The position numbers and the translations under genes were made by a program. A stretch of 64,000 bases of DNA, taken from Kallotenue papyrolyticum. GTDB lineage: Bacteria > Chloroflexota > Chloroflexia > Chloroflexales > Kallotenuaceae. Shown in pieces: positions 1 to 6,756 of the stretch. The stretch spans positions 2,224,001 through 2,288,000 of the forward strand of contig NZ_JAGA01000002.1 in assembly GCF_000526415.1 (NCBI RefSeq), read 5' to 3'. How positions within the stretch are numbered: position 1 is the first letter of the stretch; every line of letters begins with the position of its first letter. The notes under the pieces are model-generated. The model was not told where the DNA came from. It did not search any database and saw only the letters and a program-made list of their open reading frames with translations.

Positions 1-349
1 CCGCCGCAATACCGCGCGCGACGCGATCCATCATCTGCTCGGGGCGCGTTTCGAGCGGCTTGTCCACATCCTCGAAGGACTGCTCGGTGATCGTGCCGTC
101 GCGCAGTTGGATGCGCACGCGGCCGTCCAGCAGCTCCAGCACGGTGCCGATCTCGCGCTGGCGTGTCTTCTGGTTGACGCAGACGATCACCGTATCGCCG
201 ACCGCCAGTGAGCGCTTGGTCATGTCCTTGAGCGCGTAGCGATCGAGGAAGATCTTTTCGCCCAGTTCGTTGAGCTGCGCGCGGTGCTTCCCTGCGGGAA
301 GCGCTCCGTTGGACGAGGGCGTCGCCTGCGGATGATCGACAATGGTCAT
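1..349 (-). CDS. nrdJ: Adenosylcobalamin-dependent ribonucleotide reductase, N-terminus (partial)
   Basis: Only the first 116 or so codons lie in the window; the gene runs off the left edge. The minus-strand start ATG is at 349-347, preceded by a GGAGG-type ribosome site (GTACGGAGGCACCC). The peptide includes EKIFLDRYALKDMTKRSLAVGD, then a small beta-rich segment, then KPLETRPEQMMDRVARGIAA, which resembles the entry to the catalytic barrel of class II ribonucleotide reductases (compare EKPEEMFMRVA-type segments). The enzyme would reduce ribonucleotides to deoxyribonucleotides with B12 and no oxygen requirement. No active-site cysteines are visible because the gene is cut. The family is inferred from this N-terminal pattern and supported by the NrdR-like palindromes upstream. 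Confidence 0.7.
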   Translation of the reverse strand, partial: MTIVDHPQATPSSNGALPAGKHRAQLNELGEKIFLDRYALKDMTKRSLAVGDTVIVCVNQKTRQREIGTVLELLDGRVRIQLRDGTITEQSFEDVDKPLETRPEQMMDRVARGIAA

Positions 350-383
350 GGGTGCCTCCGTACAGCAACCGGTGTTGTAAAAC

Positions 384-429
384 GTTATGTCATGCGTTGT
401 GCGCGCTCTGCGCTGCGGAATGACATAAC
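384..429. repeat. Perfect 10-bp inverted repeat in the nrdJ leader
   Basis: GTTATGTCAT (384-393) and ATGACATAAC (420-429) are exact reverse complements separated by 26 GC-rich bases. The repeat lies between the NrdR-like pair and the nrdJ start. It could be a second operator or a long stem-loop in the leader RNA; the sequence does not decide. Confidence 0.5.
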
Positions 430-430
430 T

Positions 431-477
431 CCCTAAATATGGGGTAGTTGTCGGTGAGAAATGTCCCATATTTAGTC
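431..477. promoter_or_regulatory. NrdR-like palindrome pair 1 (upstream of nrdJ)
   Basis: Site 1 is CCCTAAATATGGGG (431-444) and site 2 is TCCCATATTTAGTC (464-477). Their cores CTAAATATGGG and CCCATATTTAG are perfect reverse complements, and the centres are 33 bases apart. NrdR is known to bind paired AT-cored palindromes about three helical turns apart in front of ribonucleotide reductase genes, so pair, spacing and location all fit. The bases are not the canonical NrdR box, so assignment to NrdR is an inference. Confidence 0.55.
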
Positions 478-483
478 AAGGTC

Positions 484-513
484 ATGCTAGCACAGCTTTG
501 GAGGGTCTGTCAA
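484..513 (-). promoter_or_regulatory. Candidate sigma-70 promoter for nrdJ
   Basis: On the minus strand TTGACA (513-508) is followed after 18 bases by TAGCAT (489-484). Transcription would start near 477, leaving a leader of about 130 bases before the nrdJ ATG. The first pair of NrdR-like palindromes (431-477) would then sit at and just downstream of the start, a sensible position for a repressor. The promoter is inferred from sequence only. Confidence 0.5.
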
Positions 514-666
514 GCAGGAACTCAGGACAAGATCATGAGTAAAATGTTATACACTGTCGTATGCGGGAGCGCCGTAGGCTGGGCTCCAGGAAGCGCCGCA
601 GTCGTATGTGCTAGCGCGCCGTTGACAGTGAAAGGCTCGCGCTGCCGGGCGCGGCCGCGGGGTAAT

Positions 667-713
667 TCCTATATTTAGTGAAATTATCCCCAGCTTATCC
701 CCTAAATGTGGAT
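667..713. promoter_or_regulatory. NrdR-like palindrome pair 2 (upstream of the zinc-ribbon gene)
   Basis: Site 3 is TCCTATATTTAGTG (667-680) and site 4 is CCCTAAATGTGGAT (700-713). They resemble sites 2 and 1 respectively, and again the centres are exactly 33 bases apart. The pair lies upstream of the -10 element of the gene at 783. The same bases also contain three 9-mers close to the DnaA box (684-692, 695-703, and 707-715 on the other strand), so a DnaA role cannot be excluded. Confidence 0.45.
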
Positions 714-755
714 ATCAACTCGCCGTGCTGGGCCGGGTGGCTGGACATTACTTGC

Positions 756-761
756 TATAAT
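756..761 (+). promoter_or_regulatory. Extended -10 promoter of the zinc-ribbon gene
   Basis: A perfect TATAAT (756-761) is preceded by TGC, forming an extended -10. No good -35 is visible at the usual distance. Transcription would start near 768, 15 bases ahead of the ATG at 783, with GGGGGACAGG as the ribosome site between. Confidence 0.5.
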
Positions 762-782
762 CAGGGCGTAGGGGGACAGGCT

Positions 783-1256
783 ATGACGCATAACCGAGCC
801 AACGGCGCGCTGGCCTGTGCCTGGTGTGGCTTCAGCGGCGCGCTGCAACGCCTGAGCGACCATGTTCATATCAGCAATGCGCAGCTAGCCATGCAGCACA
901 CCGTCTGGCGCTGCCCGCAGTGCGAGGGCGCAACCGCCACAGCCCCCTGGGGGGCAGAGCTGCGCTTCCGGTACAGGGTGATCGAGTATCGGCGGCGCTG
1001 GCGGCGCTCGGTGTGGGTCGCGATCTACGAGGTGACCTGCGCCTGGTGCGGAGCGCAGGAGAGCGAAGCGCTCGAAATCAACGTGACCGTGGCCAATCCG
1101 GTCAGCGAACGGCTGCGCTACGATGTGTATGGCTGTCGGCGCTGCGGGCGAGCCACAGCGCTCTCTTACCTGGGCGCACTGCGGACGCACCGTGCTGTGC
1201 GCGATGCGTACTACGACGCGCTGTGGTATCTCGATCCCGACGATAGTGTGGCGTAA
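783..1256 (+). CDS. Zinc-ribbon protein of unknown function
   Basis: This is a 157-residue soluble protein with four CxxC knuckles: CAWC near residue 12, CPQC near 44, CAWC near 87 and CRRC near 118. They are spaced as two zinc ribbons, each half followed by a beta-rich and basic stretch. No catalytic motif was recognised. The frame is open further upstream, but the ATG at 783 is chosen because the TATAAT and the purine-rich ribosome site lie directly in front of it. It is divergent from nrdJ and shares the regulatory region with paired NrdR-like palindromes, so a link to nucleotide metabolism or its control is possible but unproven. A nucleic-acid-binding role is equally possible. Confidence 0.6.
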   Translation: MTHNRANGALACAWCGFSGALQRLSDHVHISNAQLAMQHTVWRCPQCEGATATAPWGAELRFRYRVIEYRRRWRRSVWVAIYEVTCAWCGAQESEALEINVTVANPVSERLRYDVYGCRRCGRATALSYLGALRTHRAVRDAYYDALWYLDPDDSVA

Positions 1257-1271
1257 AGGCACGCAACCCGA

Positions 1272-1300
1272 TTGTCGCTGCATAGCATCTATGCTACAAT
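1272..1300 (+). promoter_or_regulatory. Promoter of the Rieske/cytochrome b operon
   Basis: TTGTCG (1272-1277), a 17-base spacer and TACAAT (1295-1300) with an upstream TG make a good vegetative promoter. The leader to the Rieske ATG at 1430 is about 120 bases. Confidence 0.65.
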
Positions 1301-1429
1301 CGGGGCAGGCCAGAAACCGGACGGGTGAAGCGCATGTGGCTCGGCGCAACGCCACCCTCTGAACGCACGCCAGGCAGGGCCGGCTGTCGCGCCGGGTGAA
1401 GCGGGGTACCTGTCCCCGAGGAGTTCGGT

Positions 1430-2110
1430 ATGGCGATCGACGCAGAACCGCGCAATGCCGGCCGGCGGATCATCACGCAGGAAGAGGCCGAAGCGCTTGC
1501 CGCGCTGGCACATCCGGATCGTCCCCCGCCATCACGTCCACGCCGCGCGGGACTGACGCGGCGCGAAGCGCTGGTCTATGCTATGGCGGCCTCGGGCGCG
1601 CTGCTGCTAGCGACCGGCACTGCTGCCATGACGCAGCCCAGCCCGCAGACCGATCCGCTCCTATCGGCACTAACCCCCAAAGAGTTGCAGCCGCTGATCC
1701 CCGGCGGCTTTGCCTACCCGCGCTTTCGCGAAGGCGAGTTCGGCGGCACCTTTACGCTGACGCGCAAGGCCAGCGAATACACCACCGCCATGCCGCCCGA
1801 TCTCAATCCTACCGGCAAGTTTTACATCGTCAAAGTGGAGCAGCCGGTGCCGGTCGCCGGCGGGCAGATCATCGCCCAGCAGGGCATTCAGGCGATCTAT
1901 CAGGTGTGTACACACCTGGGCTGTCTGATCCCCTTCCAGGCGGCAGAAAACCGCTTTATCTGTCCCTGCCACGGCTCGACCTTCGAGCGCGACAGCCGCT
2001 ATGTGCGGGGGCCGGCGGCGCGCAATCTCGATCAGTTTGAGGTGAACGTCGCAGACGACGGCACGATCACCGTCAACACCGGGCGACGTTTTAGCGGTAT
2101 GCCGGTCTAG
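1430..2110 (+). CDS. Rieske iron-sulfur protein of a cytochrome bc complex
   Basis: This 226-residue protein carries the Rieske 2Fe-2S subunit that takes electrons from quinol at the Qo site. The cluster ligands are visible as CTHLGC (C160, H162, with C165) and CPCHGS (C178, H181, with C180), the extra cysteines forming the usual disulfide. A single hydrophobic anchor lies near residues 48-67 after a long charged N-terminus that contains RRE, compatible with Tat-type export. GAGGAG precedes the ATG. It is the first gene of an operon with cytochrome b (56 bases downstream), a diheme cytochrome c and a small membrane protein. The b6f/bc menaquinol type is inferred from the neighbouring cytochrome b. 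Confidence 0.92.
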   Translation: MAIDAEPRNAGRRIITQEEAEALAALAHPDRPPPSRPRRAGLTRREALVYAMAASGALLLATGTAAMTQPSPQTDPLLSALTPKELQPLIPGGFAYPRFREGEFGGTFTLTRKASEYTTAMPPDLNPTGKFYIVKVEQPVPVAGGQIIAQQGIQAIYQVCTHLGCLIPFQAAENRFICPCHGSTFERDSRYVRGPAARNLDQFEVNVADDGTITVNTGRRFSGMPV

Positions 2111-2166
2111 GCGCGCTGCCGCCCGGCAGCGCCTGAAGGCGTGCAAGCATCTATCCGGGAGCGCAT

Positions 2167-3939
2167 ATGGCAACCAGACCTGCCGGACGTTCTCAGGGTC
2201 GACTCCAGCGCATGAAAGGCGCGTTGGTCGAGGCCGGCCGCGCGCTGTTCCCATCCATGGGCGCGGCGGAATGGCGCTCCGTTATCCGGGGTGAACCTGC
2301 GCCGCGGCCCAACCCGCGCATGCGCGTGCACAGCAACAGCTTTTGGTACCACATCCGCCCACGCGCGCTGCCGCTCGAAGCCACGGCCTGGTACTACACC
2401 ATGGGGCTGGGCTGGCTCTCATTCTTCTTCTTTGTGGTTGAAGCGGTGAGCGGCGCGATCCTGATGGTGTACTACACGCCCTCGCCGCTGGTGGCCTACG
2501 CCGACATGCAGAAGATCATCAACGAGGTGCCGCTGGGCCGCCTGATGCGCAACATCCACCGCCTGGGCGCGCATGCCATGGTGGCGATCGTCTTTCTGCA
2601 CATGTTGCGTACCTACTTCACCGCCTCCTACAAAGCGCCCCGGCAACTGGTCTGGATCACCGGCATCGTGCTGTTGTTGATCACCCTGCTGCTCTCGTTT
2701 TCCGGCTACCTGCTGCCCTGGGATCAACTGGCCTACTGGGCCGTGACGATCGGCTCGTCGATGGCGGAAGCGGCGCCGCTGTTCGGGCCGGCGGTGAACC
2801 TGCTCCTGCGCGGTGGGATCGATATTGGCGCCGGCACGCTGCTGCGCTTCTACCTGCTGCACATCTTTGCGCTGCCGATGCTGGCGATCATCTTCATCAG
2901 CGTGCATTACTATGCAGTGCGCAAGCAGGAGCTCTCGCCGCTCCACGAACTGTTTCCCCCCGATCACCCGCGCGGCTGGGGCAAGCCCACGCGCCGCAAG
3001 ATCCCCTTCCTGCCCGATCAGCTCTTCTTCGAGATCGCGCTGGTGGTGGTCTTGACCTTTGCCTTCATTGTCATCAACTACTTCTTCTGGGATGCGCACC
3101 TGGAAAGCCATGCCAATCCCAGCGTCACGCCGCAGCATACCAAAGCGCCCTGGTATTTCCTGTGGCTGCAAGGCATGCTCAAATTCGGCAACAAGGTTGT
3201 CTTTGGGCTGATCCTGGGGCCGCTGGTTCTGCTGCTGCCGATTCTGCTGCCCTTCTTGGATCGCAATCCATCGCGGCAGTTGCGCCAGCGCAAGATCGCC
3301 ATCAGTTCGGGCATTCTGGTCGTGCTCTACCTGGGCTTCATCACCTACGCCGGTCTGCCGAGCTTTGGCATTCAGCAGACGGCCAGCCAGGAGCTTCTGA
3401 CCGAGTTCGTGCCGATCGAGGGTGAGGGCATTGTCGATGAGACGCCATGGTATGCCTTACCGGACATGCCGGTGATCTACCAAGTGCGCGTACAGGGTGG
3501 CGCCTCCAGCGCGACGATCACCGATCAGCAGGGCCGGCCGATCGAGGAGGCGGCCTTGCATCCGGAGGCCCTGGCGTTGTTTGAAGAGTTTCGCCACGCG
3601 GTCGAGCGCTGGGCGCGCCGCGATCCGCGCTTCATCGAGCCGATCGCGACGCTGGCGATCGAGCCCTGGACCTATGTGATCGACGACGAGACGCATCGAC
3701 CCGTCGTCGATCCGCGCACCGGCCAGCCACTGGTAGCCATCAAAAAGGCCACGGTAACGCTGGAGTTTGTGGCGACCGAAGTGGATGCGGACACGGGCGC
3801 GATCCGGCGCCTCACCGACGAGCGGGGCCGGCCCGTGTATAGCCGCAGCCAGCAGACCGACTTTCTCCACCGCGACGCGCAGCACCGCGAGGTGCGCGAT
3901 GGCGCGCCGCCGGAGGAGGCGCCGGTGAGTAGCCGTTGA
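2167..3939 (+). CDS. Cytochrome b of the quinol:cytochrome c complex, with C-terminal extension
   Basis: This 590-residue membrane protein fuses the b6-like and subunit IV-like halves. Heme ligands appear as H131/H145 (helix B, NIHRLGAH ... FLHM) and H232/H247 (helix D, LLH ... SVH); the 14-residue gap in helix D is the b6-type spacing. SGYLLPWDQ (179-187) forms the Qo-side segment. Where many family members have PEWY, this one reads APWY. No cysteine was found before the first membrane helix, so the covalent heme ci of plant and cyanobacterial b6f is not expected. After the last helix (about residue 405) comes a charged soluble extension of roughly 180 residues with no recognised domain. It sits between the Rieske and cytochrome c genes. 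Confidence 0.9.
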   Translation: MATRPAGRSQGRLQRMKGALVEAGRALFPSMGAAEWRSVIRGEPAPRPNPRMRVHSNSFWYHIRPRALPLEATAWYYTMGLGWLSFFFFVVEAVSGAILMVYYTPSPLVAYADMQKIINEVPLGRLMRNIHRLGAHAMVAIVFLHMLRTYFTASYKAPRQLVWITGIVLLLITLLLSFSGYLLPWDQLAYWAVTIGSSMAEAAPLFGPAVNLLLRGGIDIGAGTLLRFYLLHIFALPMLAIIFISVHYYAVRKQELSPLHELFPPDHPRGWGKPTRRKIPFLPDQLFFEIALVVVLTFAFIVINYFFWDAHLESHANPSVTPQHTKAPWYFLWLQGMLKFGNKVVFGLILGPLVLLLPILLPFLDRNPSRQLRQRKIAISSGILVVLYLGFITYAGLPSFGIQQTASQELLTEFVPIEGEGIVDETPWYALPDMPVIYQVRVQGGASSATITDQQGRPIEEAALHPEALALFEEFRHAVERWARRDPRFIEPIATLAIEPWTYVIDDETHRPVVDPRTGQPLVAIKKATVTLEFVATEVDADTGAIRRLTDERGRPVYSRSQQTDFLHRDAQHREVRDGAPPEEAPVSSR

Positions 3940-3981
3940 AGAACGTACGGGCGCCGCGCGCCCGGGGATGAAGGGATCGCC

Positions 3982-4983
3982 ATGACGCGCAATATCCTAA
4001 TCGCGACGATCTTTTCGCTGGCTACCGCCGCGCTGCTCGGCATCATCTTTCTGGGCGAGGCGCGGCGTCTGCCCCGCGCTGAAGCGGCGCTGCTGGCCGA
4101 GCGCATCGAACGCGGCGCGCGCGACTACGAGCAATACTGCGCCACCTGCCATGGTCTGGCCGGGCAGGGTGGCGTGGCCTTTGGCGCGCCGCGCCTCAAC
4201 AACATCGTCCAGCGCTATATGGAGCCGGATGCCAGCGGTCAGATCCCCTTCGAGCAGCCCAACGGTATCAAGGAGAAATACGGTACCCTGCGCAACTACA
4301 TCGAGGCGACGCTCTTCTCCGGCGTGCGCAACTCGCCCATGCCAGCCTTTGGCGCCACCGGCGTGCTGCGCCGGGACCAGATCGAGAACATCACCACCTA
4401 TATCCTCTCCTGGGGGGGCTACGAGGGTACCCTGCCGGAAGCGGCGATTGTGGCTGCCAATCTGGAAGCGACCCGCATCGCGCCTACGCCCGATCCCAAC
4501 GCCAACCCGGTGAGTCGGGGCGAGATCGCCTTCCGCAATGCCGGCTGCAACGCCTGCCATGCTATGGACAGTTCGGTGATCGTCGGGCCGGGCCTGGGCG
4601 GCTTGTTCCAGCCCGGCGGCACGGCAGCCTACGGCGAGCGCCTGCCCAACGGCAAGCCCGTCACCGAAGAGCATGTGTACGAATGGATCACCAAGGGCAC
4701 GGCCGGCTTCAGCGAACATATCCCGTCGCTCGATGGACGGCAGTATCCGCCGATGCCGGCCTTTCCCAATGTGACCGAAGAGCAGTTTCAAGAGATTGTG
4801 GTGTGGCTCAAGGCGCATAATCGCGACGGCTCGCTGACCGAAGAAGCGCAGCGCATCATCGAGCAGGCGCGCCAGGGCCAGCCCGCGCCGGCGCAACAGA
4901 CCACCCCCCAGCCAACCGGTCAGCCCAATCAACCGTCTGCGCCGGAGGCGCCTGCCCGCCCAGGGGCGACCGCCACGCCGTAG
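3982..4983 (+). CDS. Membrane-anchored diheme cytochrome c
   Basis: This 333-residue protein has an uncleaved-looking N-terminal membrane helix (residues 4-24) and two class I cytochrome c domains. Heme-binding motifs are CATCH (C53, C56, H57) and CNACH (C189, C192, H193), each followed by a methionine-containing segment (NSPMPAFG; QYPPMPAFP) likely to supply the sixth ligand. The last 45 residues are rich in proline, glutamine and alanine, a flexible tail. Its place 42 bases after cytochrome b suggests that it replaces cytochrome c1/f as electron acceptor of the complex, passing electrons to a terminal oxidase or soluble carrier. It is not a c1 homologue by sequence pattern. Confidence 0.88.
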   Translation: MTRNILIATIFSLATAALLGIIFLGEARRLPRAEAALLAERIERGARDYEQYCATCHGLAGQGGVAFGAPRLNNIVQRYMEPDASGQIPFEQPNGIKEKYGTLRNYIEATLFSGVRNSPMPAFGATGVLRRDQIENITTYILSWGGYEGTLPEAAIVAANLEATRIAPTPDPNANPVSRGEIAFRNAGCNACHAMDSSVIVGPGLGGLFQPGGTAAYGERLPNGKPVTEEHVYEWITKGTAGFSEHIPSLDGRQYPPMPAFPNVTEEQFQEIVVWLKAHNRDGSLTEEAQRIIEQARQGQPAPAQQTTPQPTGQPNQPSAPEAPARPGATATP

Positions 4984-5002
4984 CCGTTCAGGGAGTGGAG
5001 CG

Positions 5003-5431
5003 ATGCTCGAACGTCTGCGTTCATTCCAGCTCGCGCCCCGCAACGATGTGCTGCTGTTTCTGGGGCTGGACCTCGGCCTGTTCGCGCTGACGATCGTCTG
5101 GGCGCTGCTGCTGGCCGAGCCGATCTTCCGCGTCGCCAAAAAGGGCAACAACTATCTGATACTGTTGCTGTTGTTTCTGTTCGCCCTGCTGGCGGCGCTG
5201 ATCCCCTACCTGACCTGGGGCCGCCGTGAGACGCGACCACGCGCGCGCTTTATGGTGCGCTTCGGCCTGGCGCTCCAGATCTTTGCCGTGACGCTCACGC
5301 TGCCGGCGATCTATTTCGCCTCCAATCCGGTCGTGGCGGTGCCGATCGGTTTTGCTACCTTCCTGGCCATGTTCACCGGCGTGTTCCTGGCCGGGTTTGG
5401 CGGCAATATGCTGGCGCCACCGCGCGGCTGA
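5003..5431 (+). CDS. Four-helix membrane protein of the bc operon
   Basis: This is a 142-residue protein with about four hydrophobic segments (near residues 15-38, 50-72, 82-102 and 108-130) joined by short basic loops (RVAKKG; WGRRETRPRARFMVR). It has no cysteine or obvious cofactor motif, and no family was recognised. It follows the diheme cytochrome c by 19 bases with GGGAGTGGAGCG as ribosome site, so it is part of the same transcript. An accessory or assembly subunit of the Rieske/cytochrome b complex is the simplest guess from position. Confidence 0.6.
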   Translation: MLERLRSFQLAPRNDVLLFLGLDLGLFALTIVWALLLAEPIFRVAKKGNNYLILLLLFLFALLAALIPYLTWGRRETRPRARFMVRFGLALQIFAVTLTLPAIYFASNPVVAVPIGFATFLAMFTGVFLAGFGGNMLAPPRG

Positions 5432-5575
5432 GCTTCGCTTTCGCGGTTCCACGCTGGCATCCCGCGCCAAAGATCGGTAGAATGCCCCAAGCGGCGCACG
5501 CCGGTGGATCGTCGTCCGGCGTGCTGTGTTCCGGGCAACGGCAGGCGCTGGCGCCGCGAGCATGAGGAGGCTCTT

Positions 5576-6619
5576 TTGACTCAACGACGACTCTGGTGGC
5601 TGCTGGCGCTGCTGCTGCTGGTTGCCGGCTGCACCACCCAACCGCACGGTGTGGATGCCCTGCCGCCAACCGTTGCGCCCCAGGATGCGCTCGCGCGGAT
5701 CACCTTCCGCGACGGTACGCAGACGTTGATCGCCCGCGCACAGGCGGAGCGATTCAGTCAAACACTGTACGGCGCTCCAGGCCAGCCCGCGCCGCTCGAT
5801 CTGGTGCTGGATGAACTGATCACGCGTCAGTTGTTGCTGCAGCGCGCGCGCGAGCTGGACATCACGCCCGACAGTGCGCGCGTGGATCGAACCATCGATC
5901 AACTGCTGAACGATCCGCAGATCTGTGCCGCGCGCGTTGGGAGCGAACCGCCGGGCCAAGATGCTGCTGCCCGCCAACGCGTTCTCGATCTGTGCGCGCA
6001 ATCCTTCGGTTTCGAGGACGGCCTGACCCTGCGCAACTTCATCGCCGAGGAGATCACCATCGATCAGGTCGCGCGCCGCGAAGCCTCCAAGGACATGGTG
6101 CGCGCTGCGCATATTCTGGTTGACGATCAGGCCCAGGCGCAACAGATCTACGACCGCTTGTGCGGCGGCGACTCGCAGGCGACGACCGCCGGTCCGCAGC
6201 CGTGCCACGGCGAACAGTTCGCCGCGCTGGCGCGCCAGTACTCGATCGAGCCCAACGCCCAGCAGTCTGGCGGCGAGCTGCCGCCCTTCGACGTCCAGGG
6301 TGTGACCGACGGGCCGCAACCGTCGCAGTTCGATCAAACCTTTGTCAGCGCGACCTGGGAGCTGACTTCGAGCCTGGCGGCCGGCCAGGAGGCGATCAGC
6401 CGTCCCTTCCAGACGCAGTTCGGCTGGCACATCGTGCGTCTCCTTGAGCTGGTTGCCTCCAGCAATGCCGCCATGCAGTATCGCGCGCAGGTGGTGGAGC
6501 TGGCCAAAGCGGCGACGCCGGACGAGCTGCGGCAGCCCTATACGCCGGAGCGCCCGCTGATCGGCGTGGTGGAGCTGTTGCAGCCCCTGCCGGAGCCGGC
6601 GGCGACGCCTGCCCCGTAA
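5576..6619 (+). CDS. Parvulin-type peptidyl-prolyl isomerase lipoprotein (PrsA/SurA-like)
   Basis: The start is placed at TTG 5576, five bases after AGGAGG; this gives a clean lipoprotein signal of positive residues, a leucine-rich core and the lipobox LVAGC, and a 347-residue protein. An upstream in-frame ATG at 5504 would bury the signal. A SurA-like N-terminal helical domain (LDELITRQLLLQRA) is followed by a rotamase domain starting near MVRAAHILVDD and including ALARQYSIEP, SGGELP and a final GWHIVRLLE. It should act outside the membrane as a folding catalyst for exported proteins. It stands alone between the bc operon and gpmI. Confidence 0.82.
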   Translation: MTQRRLWWLLALLLLVAGCTTQPHGVDALPPTVAPQDALARITFRDGTQTLIARAQAERFSQTLYGAPGQPAPLDLVLDELITRQLLLQRARELDITPDSARVDRTIDQLLNDPQICAARVGSEPPGQDAAARQRVLDLCAQSFGFEDGLTLRNFIAEEITIDQVARREASKDMVRAAHILVDDQAQAQQIYDRLCGGDSQATTAGPQPCHGEQFAALARQYSIEPNAQQSGGELPPFDVQGVTDGPQPSQFDQTFVSATWELTSSLAAGQEAISRPFQTQFGWHIVRLLELVASSNAAMQYRAQVVELAKAATPDELRQPYTPERPLIGVVELLQPLPEPAATPAP

Positions 6620-6659
6620 CGCGTCTAGCTGCGCGGGAGGGTGGTCATGCATCCTACCC

Positions 6660-6678
6660 GCGGGCCTGGCAGGCCCGC
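6660..6678 (+). terminator. Hairpin between the PPIase gene and gpmI
   Basis: GCGGGCC (6660-6666), loop TGGCA, GGCCCGC (6672-6678): a perfect 7-bp GC stem 40 bases after the PPIase stop. No T-run follows, so it may be a weak terminator or an RNA-stabilising hairpin. It lies just upstream of the gpmI promoter. Confidence 0.45.
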
Positions 6679-6696
6679 AGCGCGGCGGCATCCCGT

Positions 6697-6725
6697 TTGG
6701 CAGGCGGCGCGTCTTCCCGTACAAT
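6697..6725 (+). promoter_or_regulatory. Promoter of gpmI
   Basis: TTGGCA (6697-6702), a 17-base spacer and TACAAT (6720-6725). Transcription would start about 25 bases before the AAGGAGG ribosome site. Confidence 0.65.
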
Positions 6726-6756
6726 CTCGCCGGTACGCTCAAAAGGAGGAATGACT

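Noticed and set aside
448-678. Open frame of 76 codons in the nrdJ upstream region
   Set aside because: It covers the palindromes and promoter, has no ribosome site and shows no protein-like pattern.
5021-6742. Minus-strand open frame of 573 codons opposite the PPIase and 4-TM genes
   Set aside because: Arg/Gln/His-rich antisense shadow typical of GC-rich codon bias; the plus strand carries recognisable families there.
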